Positions 49,584 through 59,340 of a stretch of DNA of 64,000 nucleotides are shown here, one piece after another; position 1 is the stretch's first letter, and each line of letters opens with the position of its first letter. This DNA comes from Natrinema sp046097095 (GTDB lineage Archaea > Halobacteriota > Halobacteria > Halobacteriales > Natrialbaceae). Under the pieces are notes generated by a model. The model made no database searches and was not told the DNA's origin. It worked only from the letters and a program-made list of their open reading frames with translations. Both the position numbers and the translations under genes were made by a program. Location: positions 1,736,001 through 1,800,000 of the forward strand of contig NZ_CP175698.1 in NCBI RefSeq assembly GCF_046097095.1, read 5' to 3'.

Positions 49584-51803
49584 TCAGTCGGCGGCGACTT
49601 CGACCTTCGCCTCGTCTTCCTTGCCGATGGCCTCGACGATGAGTTCGGCCACGTCGACGATCTCGATCTCGTCCTCGTAGCCGCCGGTCTTGCGGCCGTC
49701 CTCGTACATCGTCATGCACATCGGGCAGGCGACGACGAACTTCTCGACGCCGCTGCCGGCGTCGGTGTCCTCGAGCGCCTCCCGAATGCGCTCTTCGCTC
49801 GGCTTCGGTTCTTCCTCGAAGTCCATCCAGAGGCCGCCACCGCCGCCGCCACAGCAGAAGGAGTTGCTGCGGTTGCGGGGCATCTCGTCGAGTTCACAGC
49901 CGGTCGCTCTGATGAGTTCGCGCGGGGCCTCGTACTCGTCGTTGTACCGGCCGAGGTGACACGGATCGTGGTAGGTGACCGTGTAGTCGAGTTCGGTACC
50001 GGTGAGGTCGAGTCGCCCGTCCTGGACGAGTTCTTCGACGGCCTGGGTCCAGTGGAGGACGTCGATCTCGCCGTCCTCGTTCCACTGCTCGTCGTACTCG
50101 AAGGGCATCATCGGGTCGTCCGAGAACTCGTCGAAGTTGACCTCCGGATATTCGTTCTTGAACGTGTTGTAGGAGTGGGGGTCCGTACAGACGATCTTGT
50201 CGAACTCGCAGTCCTCCCACGTCTCGACGTGGTGGCCGGCCAGTTCGACGTAGAGCAGTTCCTCACCGACGCGGCGGATGTCGTTGCCGTCGAACTTCTC
50301 GTCGTCGAAGAGGATGCCGAAGCTGACGTCGGCTTCCTTGAGGATCGTCGCCAGCGAGCGGGCGACCTGCTTGTTGCGCTCGTCGTAGCTCGGGAAGTCG
50401 CCGACGTACCAGAGGTAGTCGACCTCCTCCTCGCGGGCGTCGGTGACGTCGAACTCGAGGTCGTCGGCCCAATCGCCGCGGTTTCGCGGCGAGTCGCCGA
50501 AGGTGTTGCCGTTTTGCATGACGTTCTGGAAGACGTCTTGCATGCTCGAGGAGACGTCGCCCTGATCGGTCTGCTGGCGGTTGAGTCGGGTGAAGCTCTT
50601 GAGGTGTTCGATCTCGACGGGGCAGGCGTCCATGCAGGCCATACAGGCCATACAGGAGTCCATCGTCTCCGAATTGATGACGCTCGTGCCGCCGTCAGCG
50701 ATGATCGGTTTCTCTTCGCCGCCGGCGTCTACCTCCTCGCGGTAGGATTTGAGGTCGAGGATGACGTTGCGCGGGTCGAGCGGGCGATCGGAGGCCTTGG
50801 CGGGACAGACAGACGAACAGCGACCGCACTTGGTACAGGCGTCCTGGTCGAGAATCTCTTTCCAGGTGAAATCGTCGATGGACTCGGCGTTGGTTGCGTC
50901 CAGATCAGAGGGGACGTTCGGCAGGCGCTGGCCGGCCTTCTCGTCCCGGGTGACGACGTTTGCGAACGAAGAGATCATGTGGAACGGCTTGGCGTAGGGG
51001 ATCCACGCGATGAAGAAGAAGGCGATCAGGGAGTGGGACCACCACGTGAGCCAGTGGAGCGTCTCGGCGTTGGCACCGAGATTCGCGACCGCGCTGTACT
51101 CCGGGCCGCCGTTCAGTGCCTGCTGTGCGGCGCCGGTGGTCGGCAGCCCGAGTCCGTCGAACAACAGCGCGAGCCCGTAGCCGACGAAACTGACGATCTC
51201 GTGGTCCGGGAACCCCGAGATGTAGATCCGGAATCCCTCGAGCAGGAAGCCGCCGATACCGAGCGCGAACAGCGTCCAGATGAAGAGGTCGTCCTCGGTG
51301 GATGTGTGGCGGTCCCAGAGCCGGTGATTACGGACCCAGTAGCGCCGGTACATGGCCATCCCAATGCCGACGACGAACAGCAGGCCCATGGCGTCGACGA
51401 TGAACGAGTAGGCGAGATAGAAGTCTCCCTCCCAGAACGTCATATGCAAGATTTTCTTGGCCGCGTACTCGTCGATCATCAGAATGGATGTTGCGATAAA
51501 CAGCGTCAGGAATCCCCAGAGAATAAACGAGTGCATCAGCCCGCCGTAGAGATCCCGGTTGAACTGTTTCTCGTTCGAGAGCACGATCTTGGCCGCGCTC
51601 GCGATGCGATTTTGCAGGTCGTCGACTCGGGGGAACGAATCGTCGTCCCCCTGCGCGTAGCGGGCGAACCGCCGGTAGACGCCGTACGCGAAGACGGCCA
51701 CCGTGATAAACGCGAGGAGGTAGAACACCGCGTACTCCACGCTGGTGATTCCCCAGTACGTCTCTCTCGAGACCTCCGTTTGCGCTATGGTGTTCATGTC
51801 CAT
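49584..51803 (-). CDS. Membrane-bound heterodisulfide-reductase-like Fe-S oxidoreductase
   Basis: A 739-residue fusion. The N-terminal half has about five membrane helices resembling NarI/HdrE-type cytochrome b subunits, with His residues. A ferredoxin domain carries CTKCGRCSSVCPAKA and CMACMACMDACPVE (two 4Fe-4S clusters). The C-terminal part has two CCG-type domains, one with HDPCHLGRYN and CCGGGGGG. This resembles HdrDE-like and quinone-linked electron-transfer proteins, which move electrons between a membrane quinone and a cytoplasmic dithiol or flavoprotein. The partner is unknown. Confidence 0.9.
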   Translation of the reverse strand: MDMNTIAQTEVSRETYWGITSVEYAVFYLLAFITVAVFAYGVYRRFARYAQGDDDSFPRVDDLQNRIASAAKIVLSNEKQFNRDLYGGLMHSFILWGFLTLFIATSILMIDEYAAKKILHMTFWEGDFYLAYSFIVDAMGLLFVVGIGMAMYRRYWVRNHRLWDRHTSTEDDLFIWTLFALGIGGFLLEGFRIYISGFPDHEIVSFVGYGLALLFDGLGLPTTGAAQQALNGGPEYSAVANLGANAETLHWLTWWSHSLIAFFFIAWIPYAKPFHMISSFANVVTRDEKAGQRLPNVPSDLDATNAESIDDFTWKEILDQDACTKCGRCSSVCPAKASDRPLDPRNVILDLKSYREEVDAGGEEKPIIADGGTSVINSETMDSCMACMACMDACPVEIEHLKSFTRLNRQQTDQGDVSSSMQDVFQNVMQNGNTFGDSPRNRGDWADDLEFDVTDAREEEVDYLWYVGDFPSYDERNKQVARSLATILKEADVSFGILFDDEKFDGNDIRRVGEELLYVELAGHHVETWEDCEFDKIVCTDPHSYNTFKNEYPEVNFDEFSDDPMMPFEYDEQWNEDGEIDVLHWTQAVEELVQDGRLDLTGTELDYTVTYHDPCHLGRYNDEYEAPRELIRATGCELDEMPRNRSNSFCCGGGGGGLWMDFEEEPKPSEERIREALEDTDAGSGVEKFVVACPMCMTMYEDGRKTGGYEDEIEIVDVAELIVEAIGKEDEAKVEVAAD

Positions 51804-51944
51804 TGAGGGGGAAGGCTATAACTTAGTTCTTGCCACACCGTCTGGTAGACGACCTCCGCGCCTTCTTGCGAAAATTTGCATACTATTCCGAGTTTATAAT
51901 AATTGTACGTGTTTTATCTGGTAGCCGATGCAGGTCGGCAACAG

Positions 51945-51953
51945 GCTTAAATA
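51945..51953 (+). promoter_or_regulatory. TATA box of the CmI4-like gene
   Basis: The sequence gcttaaata lies 25-33 nt before the ATG at 51978, predicting a leaderless message. An AT-rich tttataataattg further upstream (about 51893-51906) may hold a second promoter. Confidence 0.6.
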
Positions 51954-51977
51954 GCCGCCCGTCGGGAGTGTCCATCC

Positions 51978-52568
51978 ATGAACGACAAGACCGAGGAACT
52001 TCGAGACATCTTCACCAACGTCACCGACGGCGAAGAAACCGTCACCGAGTCGCAGGAAGACACCCGCGGCTCCCTCGAGCGCGACGAACGGACCGACGAG
52101 GAGCGCCTCGAGAGCGTCGTCACGCAGATGCGCGAACGCTACGCGTTCGAGACCGCCCTCTCAGACGATGACCTGATCGCGGTCGCCAGAGGGTTCTACG
52201 ACGATCGGAGCGATGCGGAGATCGCGGACGAGATCGACGCCGACGGAGACGCGGTCTTCGAGGCCCGGATGTCCCTCCATCTGGTGGGCGAGGACGACGC
52301 CGACGAAGTCGACCTCGTGGCGATCCGCGACCGCGAGGAAGACGACGCGACGCTGGCCGACGAATACGACGTCAGCGAGGCGCAGATCCGCCGCTACCGC
52401 CGCATCGCCGAAGCCCAAGACCAGTCTCGAGCCGCCAACGACCGCTACCGCGACGAGTTCGACAGCATCCTCGCCGACGCCGAACTCTCCGAGCGGATGA
52501 CGACCGACGTTCGCGAGGACGGACTCGAGGATGCGACCGAAGGGATGGAGACCGACGTGGACTTCTAA
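51978..52568 (+). CDS. Conditioned-medium-induced protein 4-like
   Basis: A 196-residue, very acidic protein of the haloarchaeal conditioned-medium-induced protein 4 family. DRSDAEIADEIDADGDAVFEARMSLHL and DATLADEYDVSEAQIRRYRRIA look like two helix-turn-helix-like segments. The C-terminal FDSILADAELSERMTTDVREDGLEDATEGMETDVDF is typical of the family. A role in stationary-phase or quorum-type response was suggested by the original name. A TATA box gives a leaderless start. A T5 tract follows 10 nt after the stop. Confidence 0.82.
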   Translation: MNDKTEELRDIFTNVTDGEETVTESQEDTRGSLERDERTDEERLESVVTQMRERYAFETALSDDDLIAVARGFYDDRSDAEIADEIDADGDAVFEARMSLHLVGEDDADEVDLVAIRDREEDDATLADEYDVSEAQIRRYRRIAEAQDQSRAANDRYRDEFDSILADAELSERMTTDVREDGLEDATEGMETDVDF

Positions 52569-52578
52569 GCGACGACGG

Positions 52579-52583
52579 TTTTT
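52579..52583 (+). terminator. Oligo-T terminator
   Basis: Five T residues about 10 nt after the stop codon at 52568, the likely end of the CmI4-like transcript. Confidence 0.4.
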
Positions 52584-52763
52584 ACTCTCAGATCGGCCTC
52601 CAGCCGACCGCTCGAGCAAAAAACGTCGATGAAAAAGGCCGAGCGCTCGCTCTGCTCGCGCTCGGTACGATCACGTGTACCGCATCCCCGTCACGAGGAG
52701 GATAACAGTGCTCGTTCTGCCTCGAGCACCCTGTGACGTTCGCTGCCGATTTCGGCGAGACTT

Positions 52764-52769
52764 CTTATA
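52764..52769 (+). promoter_or_regulatory. TATA-like element of the Cas4-like gene
   Basis: The sequence cttata is centred about 26 nt before the GTG at 52792 and supports that start and a leaderless transcript. Confidence 0.5.
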
Positions 52770-52791
52770 CCAAGCCGCGGCCAGACGGCCC

Positions 52792-53475
52792 GTGACCCGT
52801 ACGCACGTTTCGTTCAGCGATCTGCGGACCGCCGCCTACTGCCCGCGGAAGTGTTATTATCAGCGGGCGCTGCCCGACGAGGATCGCGAGCCGCCACCGG
52901 AGGTCGAGGCGATCCGCGGCCTCGAGCCCCGGTACGAAGCCCTCCTCGAGGCTCTGCCGGACGACCTCAAGCGCGAGCCGATCGCCGTTTCGCCCGTCAG
53001 ATACCGCGATCGACTGGCATCCACCCGCGACCGACTCGCGGATGCGGGCCACTGGGACCGACTCCGGGAGCCCGACGATCGAGATGTCTTCGCCGCCGGC
53101 CGCCACTGCCGGGGCGTCGTCCACAAGGTGCTCGCGGAACCGCTCGAGCCGGTCGTGATTTCGACGGGCGAGCCGCCCGAGAACGGCGTCTGGGAGCCAC
53201 AGTCGGTCCACGCCGTCGCGGCCGCGAAGGCGCTGGCCTGGGAACACGGCGAGTCGGTCGAGCGAGCCTGGCTCGAGTATCCGGCCTACGGCGAGATCCG
53301 CTCGCTCGACCTCACGACTCGTCGGAAGGCGCAGTATCGACGCGCGCTTCGTGCAGTCCGCGAACTGGACGGCCCGCCGGCGCGGACGACCAACCGTTCG
53401 AAATGCGAACCCTGCGAGTTCGCCACAGAGTGTGGCGTCAAAACGAGAACGCTGCGATCGATGCTGGGTTTCTAG
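52792..53475 (+). CDS. Cas4-like Fe-S protein with altered nuclease residues
   Basis: A 227-residue protein with GTG start at 52792, fixed by a TATA-like element 26 nt upstream. It has the Cas4/AddB-like iron-sulfur cysteines: AYCPRKCYYQ near the N-terminus and CEPCEFATECG near the C-terminus. In the PD-(D/E)XK core the positions that normally carry GxxD and ExK read GVVHKVL and EPVVIS, so the metal-binding acid and the Lys seem lost. No CRISPR array or other cas gene lies in the window. A DNA-binding or structural role is more likely than exonuclease activity. Confidence 0.75.
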   Translation: MTRTHVSFSDLRTAAYCPRKCYYQRALPDEDREPPPEVEAIRGLEPRYEALLEALPDDLKREPIAVSPVRYRDRLASTRDRLADAGHWDRLREPDDRDVFAAGRHCRGVVHKVLAEPLEPVVISTGEPPENGVWEPQSVHAVAAAKALAWEHGESVERAWLEYPAYGEIRSLDLTTRRKAQYRRALRAVRELDGPPARTTNRSKCEPCEFATECGVKTRTLRSMLGF

Positions 53476-54059
53476 TGGGTCTCGAGCCAGACCTCGATCT
53501 CGTCGGCCATCGCGCCGCGGCGGTGGATCGTTTCGCTCGAGACGTCGACGACGGTGCTCTCGGTCCCGCCGTCAGTTTCCCCGTCGTCGAGGACGACGGC
53601 TGCGGCCTCGCGGATCTCGGGATCGAGGCCGGCGACCCGTCGGGCGCTTGCTCGTCCGCTGACGTTCGCGCTCGTCGACGTGATCGGCGTCCCGGCTCGC
53701 TCACAGAGTCGCAGCGCGACGGCGTGGTCCGGCACCCTGACTCCGACGCGGTCCCGCCCCGCCGTGAGGTCGTCGGGGACGGACTCACGTCGCCGGCAGA
53801 GGACCGTCACGGGGCCGGGGAGAAACGTCGCCATGAACCGCCGCTCGCGCTCGGTCGCACGGACGTGCTGCAGCGCCGAGGGAACCGACGGCACGGCAAA
53901 CGACAGTGGCTTGGACCGATCCCGGCCCTTCGCCTCGAAGACCCGATCGACGGCCTCGGGATTGAGCGCGGCCGCACCGAGCCCGTAGACGGTCTCGGTA
54001 GGATAGACGACCAGTTCCCCGGACGTGATCGCCTCGGCTGCGCGGTCAAGTTCGCTCAT
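53472..54059 (-). CDS. L-threonylcarbamoyladenylate synthase (Sua5/YrdC)
   Basis: A 195-residue YrdC-domain protein. YPTETVYGLGAAALN, the nucleotide-binding KGRDRSKPLSFAVPS and PITSTSANVSGRAS identify it. The enzyme makes threonylcarbamoyl-AMP from threonine, bicarbonate and ATP for the tRNA modification t6A at position 37 of ANN-decoding tRNAs. It lacks the extra C-terminal Sua5 domain. The end overlaps the convergent Cas4-like gene by 4 nt. Confidence 0.93.
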   Translation of the reverse strand: MSELDRAAEAITSGELVVYPTETVYGLGAAALNPEAVDRVFEAKGRDRSKPLSFAVPSVPSALQHVRATERERRFMATFLPGPVTVLCRRRESVPDDLTAGRDRVGVRVPDHAVALRLCERAGTPITSTSANVSGRASARRVAGLDPEIREAAAVVLDDGETDGGTESTVVDVSSETIHRRGAMADEIEVWLETH

Positions 54060-54113
54060 TCGGTTCGAAATCGGTCTATTTCGGCCAAAAAGCTATCGTT
54101 CGGGATGCGACCC

Positions 54114-54629
54114 TCAGGCGAGGCCGAGTTCGGACTCGAGGTCGTCGTAGTCGGGGAAGTCGGGCCAGTCGGTGGCGACCCACGCGCCCTCGACGGTGCG
54201 GTCGGCGTCGAGGGCGAAGAAGGCGACGCGGGGTTCGCTGACGCCGGTCATGCCGTCGAGGTCGTGGGCGATCCCGTACGACTCGGCCACGTCGTTGCCG
54301 GGGTCGGTGAAAAAGCGGAAGGGGTAGTCGTTGTCCTCGAGGAACCGCTTGACTCCGTAGGGGGTCGAGGCCGTGATACCGACGACTCGGTCTGCGCGCT
54401 CGTCCCAGTCACGGTCTGCGAGTTCGTCCCAGACGTATTTCGCGACGAACGAGCCGGTCATCGGCGTGAAGACGAGGACCGTCGTTCCGTCGGTTTCGCC
54501 GACCAGTTCCGAGAGGGTGCGGTCCTCCCAGAACTCGTCGGAAACGAGCGGGCGGGTGAAGTCGGGCGCTTCCGCGCCGGGCTCGGGGTGGTCCGTCGGG
54601 CCCAACTCGACGACGTCGAACTCCGGCAT
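54114..54629 (-). CDS. Redoxin-family protein without the peroxidatic Cys
   Basis: A 171-residue thioredoxin-fold AhpC/TSA-type protein. GAEAPDFTRPLVSDE is the normal N-terminus, and SYGIAHDLDGMTGVSEPRVAFF is family-like. The active-site loop, usually PxxxT/SxxC, reads FTPMTGSFVAKYVW, with Ala in place of the peroxidatic Cys; no other cysteine is present. It is therefore probably not a peroxidase. The ATG overlaps the stop of the upstream glutaredoxin-like gene (tgatg), and the pair may work together in another redox or binding role. Confidence 0.8.
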   Translation of the reverse strand: MPEFDVVELGPTDHPEPGAEAPDFTRPLVSDEFWEDRTLSELVGETDGTTVLVFTPMTGSFVAKYVWDELADRDWDERADRVVGITASTPYGVKRFLEDNDYPFRFFTDPGNDVAESYGIAHDLDGMTGVSEPRVAFFALDADRTVEGAWVATDWPDFPDYDDLESELGLA

Positions 54630-54934
54630 CAGTCGTCACCCCCCGCGTCCGCAGCGGCCGTATCGGGGCGGTCGCCCTCGCCGTAGGTCGACTCGAGGTA
54701 GTCGACGATATTTGCACTTTCCGCCATAGTGACGCCGGTGTTCTCGTCGACGACGACGGGAACGGTTCGGACGCCGGCGACGCGCTTGACGACGTTCCGT
54801 TCGGAGTGCATCGGTTCGACGAACCGCGATCGGTACGAGAGGTCGTACTCGTTCAGCCGCCGGGCAACTCGTTCGCAGAACGGGCAGCCCTGGAGCCGGT
54901 AGAACGTGATCGGTGGATCGTCGGTCGCGCTCAT
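54629..54934 (-). CDS. Glutaredoxin/GST-N-like thioredoxin-fold protein
   Basis: A 101-residue protein with the glutaredoxin-type active site GCPFCERV near residue 16, a cis-Pro TVPVVVDE and the glutathione-binding-like AESANIVDYL that is also seen in GST N-terminal domains. An Asp/Ala-rich tail follows. Haloarchaea use gamma-glutamylcysteine rather than glutathione as the main thiol, so the co-substrate may differ. It shares a start/stop overlap with the redoxin gene. The ATG at 54934 is preferred over the upstream 54994 start. Confidence 0.85.
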   Translation of the reverse strand: MSATDDPPITFYRLQGCPFCERVARRLNEYDLSYRSRFVEPMHSERNVVKRVAGVRTVPVVVDENTGVTMAESANIVDYLESTYGEGDRPDTAAADAGGDD

Positions 54935-55046
54935 ACACGACCGTAGGGCAAACGGCCGGGTAAACGTGTCGTCGCCGGCGGCGATGGCCGTCATTGACCG
55001 TCAAATGGGAAACGGTTAACCGATCCAGCCATAACGCTGTACATCA

Positions 55047-56456
55047 ATGGCGTTGTCTCCACCCCTCGAGGTCGTGTTGGCTGCATACGAGGTTCCAGTG
55101 ATGGGACTCGAGATCGAGCAGTCGGTGGTGACGGTCCTCGGCGTACTCGCACTCGTCGTGCTCGTCGGTCTCTCGGCGTTTTTCTCGTCGTCCGAAATCG
55201 CGCTGTTTTCGATTCCGAAACATCGCGTCGAGGGAATGGCCGAGGACGGGATTCCCGGCGCGGAGCGCGTCAAAACGCTCAAGGAAGACCCACATCGGTT
55301 GCTCGTGACGATCCTCGTCGGAAACAACATCGTCAACATCGCGATGTCGTCGATCGCGACGGCGATCCTCGGGCTCTACTTCGGTGGTCTAGCGGCGGTC
55401 ACGGTCGCCACCCTCGGAATCACCGCTGTCGTCCTCCTCTTCGGCGAGAGCGCACCGAAGTCCTACGCCGTCGAGAACACCGAATCCTGGTCGATTCGCG
55501 TCGCCGGGCCGCTGAAAATCGCCGAGCGACTGATGTTTCCCCTCGTCGTCCTCTTTGACTATCTCACTCGACAACTCAACCGGCTCACCGGCTCGACGAC
55601 CGGCGCGATCGAAACGCCGTACGTTACCCGCGACGAGATCCAGGAGATGATCGAGTCTGGCGAGCGCGAGGGCGTCTTAGAGGAGGACGAACACGAGATG
55701 CTTCAGCGGATCTTCCGGTTCAACAACACGATCGTCAAGGAAGTCATGACGCCGCGACTGGACATGACGGCGGTGCCCAAAGACGCCGGCATCGACGAGG
55801 CCATCGAGACCTGCATTCAGAGCGGCCACGCACGTGTCCCGGTTTATGAGGGGAGCTTAGACAACGTGCTTGGCGTCGCCCATATCCGCAATCTCGTCCG
55901 CGATCTCAACTACGGCGAGACCGGCGACGACGCGCTCGAACTCGGCGATCTCATCCAGCCGACGCTGCACGTCCCGGAATCGAAAAACGTCGACGAGCTC
56001 CTCTCGGAGATGCGCGAAAACCGGATGCACATGGCGATCGTCATCGACGAGTTCGGCACCACCGAGGGGCTGGTGACCATGGAGGATATGATCGAGGAGA
56101 TCGTCGGCGAGATCTTGGAGGGCGGCGAGGAACAGCCCATCGAGGAGATCAGCGAGGACACCGTCCTCGTCCGCGGCGAGGTCAACATCGAGGACGTCAA
56201 CGAGGCCCTCGAGATCGAGTTGCCGGAGGGCCAGGAGTTCGAGACCATCGCCGGCTTCATCTTCAACCGCGCGGGCCGGCTCGTCGAGGAGGGCGAGGAG
56301 ATCACCTACGACGGCGTCCGCATCACCGTCGAAAGCGTCGAGAACACCCGCATCATGAAGGCTCGGCTCCGGAAACTCGAGATCGTCGAGGAACCGCCCG
56401 AGACCGACGAGGAAGACGAGACAGAACCGCTCGAAATCGACGAAAACGATACGTAA
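55047..56456 (+). CDS. CNNM/CorC-like membrane protein with CBS domains
   Basis: A 469-residue protein. The DUF21 membrane domain (about 20-200) has four helices with SAFFSSSEIALFSIPKHR and NNIVNIAMSSIATAIL. Two CBS domains follow (about 235-345, VMTPRLDMTAVPKDAGIDEAI and LIQPTLHVPESKNVDELLSEM), then a CorC/HlyC C-terminal domain (IDEFGTTEGLVTMEDMIEEIVGEI) and an acidic tail. Members handle divalent cations such as Mg2+ or Co2+, with adenylate binding at the CBS pair. Confidence 0.92.
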   Translation: MALSPPLEVVLAAYEVPVMGLEIEQSVVTVLGVLALVVLVGLSAFFSSSEIALFSIPKHRVEGMAEDGIPGAERVKTLKEDPHRLLVTILVGNNIVNIAMSSIATAILGLYFGGLAAVTVATLGITAVVLLFGESAPKSYAVENTESWSIRVAGPLKIAERLMFPLVVLFDYLTRQLNRLTGSTTGAIETPYVTRDEIQEMIESGEREGVLEEDEHEMLQRIFRFNNTIVKEVMTPRLDMTAVPKDAGIDEAIETCIQSGHARVPVYEGSLDNVLGVAHIRNLVRDLNYGETGDDALELGDLIQPTLHVPESKNVDELLSEMRENRMHMAIVIDEFGTTEGLVTMEDMIEEIVGEILEGGEEQPIEEISEDTVLVRGEVNIEDVNEALEIELPEGQEFETIAGFIFNRAGRLVEEGEEITYDGVRITVESVENTRIMKARLRKLEIVEEPPETDEEDETEPLEIDENDT

Positions 56457-56465
56457 GCGTCGGAT

Positions 56466-57203
56466 CTACGATCCGACGAGTGCCGCCACGTCGCGGGCGA
56501 CTGCGGGCGGGACGACGATCCGACGTGGCCCTTGGACGTACTGGCCGCCCGGCTGAGCGTAGTTCAGTTTTAGGATGGCGATGTCTCCCAGCCGACGGAT
56601 CGAAACGTCGGTGATCACCTCGAGGTCGATGCGCTGGTCGGGTTCGTAGAGGTAGATCGCGCCTTCGTCGCTGTCGAGTGTGCCGACCGACTGCAGGAAC
56701 GACGCGAGAACGAGCGCGATGAGCGCAAGCGGAAGAAACAGGGCGGCCAGCCCGGTGAACGGTCCTGCGCCGACGGCCAGCAGTTCGTTCTGTGAGACGT
56801 ACCGGCCGACGCCCATCAGAACGCCGATAATCGCGCCCATCGCGACCGTACCGACCGCGGCGTCCATCGCCCGGTCTGCGCTCGCGCCCGTCGGGGCGTC
56901 GAACGGGAGCGGCCCGGCGACTCGCGCTATGTGTCCTTCGGTGTCGTTGGCCACGGCCAGCGCGATAACCGTCGCGGCACCCGCGGCGATGAGCGCGAGG
57001 ACCGCGATCCGGCCGACTCCGCCGAACGCCTCGTCGCCCAGCCGGTACAGTCGCCAGCAGATGACGATGCTAATCGCGGCGAAGAAGGTGCCGACGCCGA
57101 ACATCCACAGAAGCCGGACGGTGCGCGACGTGCTTGTGTCCCGTCGCCACTGGACCGTTTCCGCTCCCGCCCCGTCTCCAGTGCGGACGGTGTCCTCGTC
57201 CAT
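56466..57203 (-). CDS. Haloarchaeal membrane protein of unknown function
   Basis: A 245-residue protein with two pairs of hydrophobic helices (about 30-85 and 110-175) and a C-terminal cytoplasmic segment (IYLYEPDQRIDLEVITDVSIRRLGDIAILKLNY) with the strand pattern of bacterial PH-like domains. The start is the ATG at 57203; an in-frame GTG 12 nt earlier is possible. It is convergent with the CorC-like gene, with a 9-nt gap. No family was recognised. Confidence 0.7.
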   Translation of the reverse strand: MDEDTVRTGDGAGAETVQWRRDTSTSRTVRLLWMFGVGTFFAAISIVICWRLYRLGDEAFGGVGRIAVLALIAAGAATVIALAVANDTEGHIARVAGPLPFDAPTGASADRAMDAAVGTVAMGAIIGVLMGVGRYVSQNELLAVGAGPFTGLAALFLPLALIALVLASFLQSVGTLDSDEGAIYLYEPDQRIDLEVITDVSIRRLGDIAILKLNYAQPGGQYVQGPRRIVVPPAVARDVAALVGS

Positions 57204-57251
57204 ACTCGCACTCACGACCCGTCGTGTAAAGACCGTTCGATGTCGCCCGGC

Positions 57252-58445
<1,194 letters not shown>

Positions 58446-58535
58446 CTATCGGGGTTCTATTAGCGGGGTCTACAAGTGTGTGCCGGCCTTCGGTCGGCAG
58501 CGCCGGCCGGTCGCCCGCGAACGACAATAGCCCAC

Positions 58536-59258
58536 TCAGTTCATCGTCGACCGCGAGTTATCGTCGGATTCCGGCGGCGGCTCTGCACCCTCGATGGCCT
58601 CGGCTGCGTCGGTGTCTTTCTCGACTTCGACGTGCCAGCGGTCGATCTCGTCTTCGTACTCCGCGAGACGGTCGGAGACCTCGTCTTTGAGCTCGTCGTC
58701 GTTGACGTTGACCTCGAAGACGAACTGCTCGCCGTTGTTACCGTTGCGCGTCGACTGCTGGACGTTGGCGCTGACGAGTTCGTTGTCGAAGTAGTAGGGC
58801 GCAAGCTGGGTCATCACGTTCTGGTAGACCGTGTCTTCGACCCGGCGCAGGGCCTTGCGCCCCGCGGAGTCGGCCGCGCGCGCGACGTAGTCGATCGACT
58901 CCTTCCAGGTGCCGACCGCCGCCTCGGCGTCGTCGTCCTCGAGTCGCTCGTAGGACTTAGAGAGTTTCTCCCCGGCGGTCTTGATGTCCTCGTCGGGTTC
59001 CTTGCCAGCTTTCTCTCCTTTGCCCTCTTCGACGCTGGCCTGATCGGCGGTCTTCTCGCTGACGTCGGCGTCGAGGGTCTCGTGGGCCTTGGGCCGCCAC
59101 TCGTCCCATTCTTCGAAGGCGCGGGCGTCGCTCTCGTCGGAGTCCCGGTCGGCATCGTGGACGCCGGCGTCTTGAAGCGCGCGCGTGATGCGTTCGCCGT
59201 GTTCGACGACGTCGCCCCAGTCGCCACGAATCTTAAACCCCGAGATGCTCTCTTCCAT
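58536..59258 (-). CDS. DUF5828-like protein
   Basis: A 240-residue acidic, charged, helical protein without membrane segments. FKIRGDWGDVVEHGERITRAL at the N-terminus, a Lys/Glu-rich middle with likely coiled coil (about 85-125) and a beta-rich C-terminal part (FVFEVNVNDDELKDEVSDRL) match the haloarchaeal DUF5828 family. Function is unknown. It is transcribed towards the PiT gene. Confidence 0.8.
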   Translation of the reverse strand: MEESISGFKIRGDWGDVVEHGERITRALQDAGVHDADRDSDESDARAFEEWDEWRPKAHETLDADVSEKTADQASVEEGKGEKAGKEPDEDIKTAGEKLSKSYERLEDDDAEAAVGTWKESIDYVARAADSAGRKALRRVEDTVYQNVMTQLAPYYFDNELVSANVQQSTRNGNNGEQFVFEVNVNDDELKDEVSDRLAEYEDEIDRWHVEVEKDTDAAEAIEGAEPPPESDDNSRSTMN

Positions 59259-59340
59259 TCGGCTGACCGAGTGGTAGCGCCTGGATCGGTATAAACTTCT
59301 CTGCCGTCGCCCGCCTGCACAGGTGCCGTCGGTCGGCGGG

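Noticed and set aside
49515..51806. Long open frame (763 codons) on the plus strand opposite the Hdr-like gene
   Set aside because: The minus strand has clear Fe-S and membrane motifs; the plus-strand translation is Val/Asp/Gly-rich without domains, as expected for an antisense frame in high-GC DNA.
52792..53475. A CRISPR-Cas locus around the Cas4-like gene
   Set aside because: No repeats with regular spacers and no other cas genes were found on either side.
52851..54686. 611-codon plus-strand frame across three genes
   Set aside because: It overlaps the Cas4-like, Sua5 and redoxin genes in other frames and has an Arg/Gly-rich composition typical of shadow frames.
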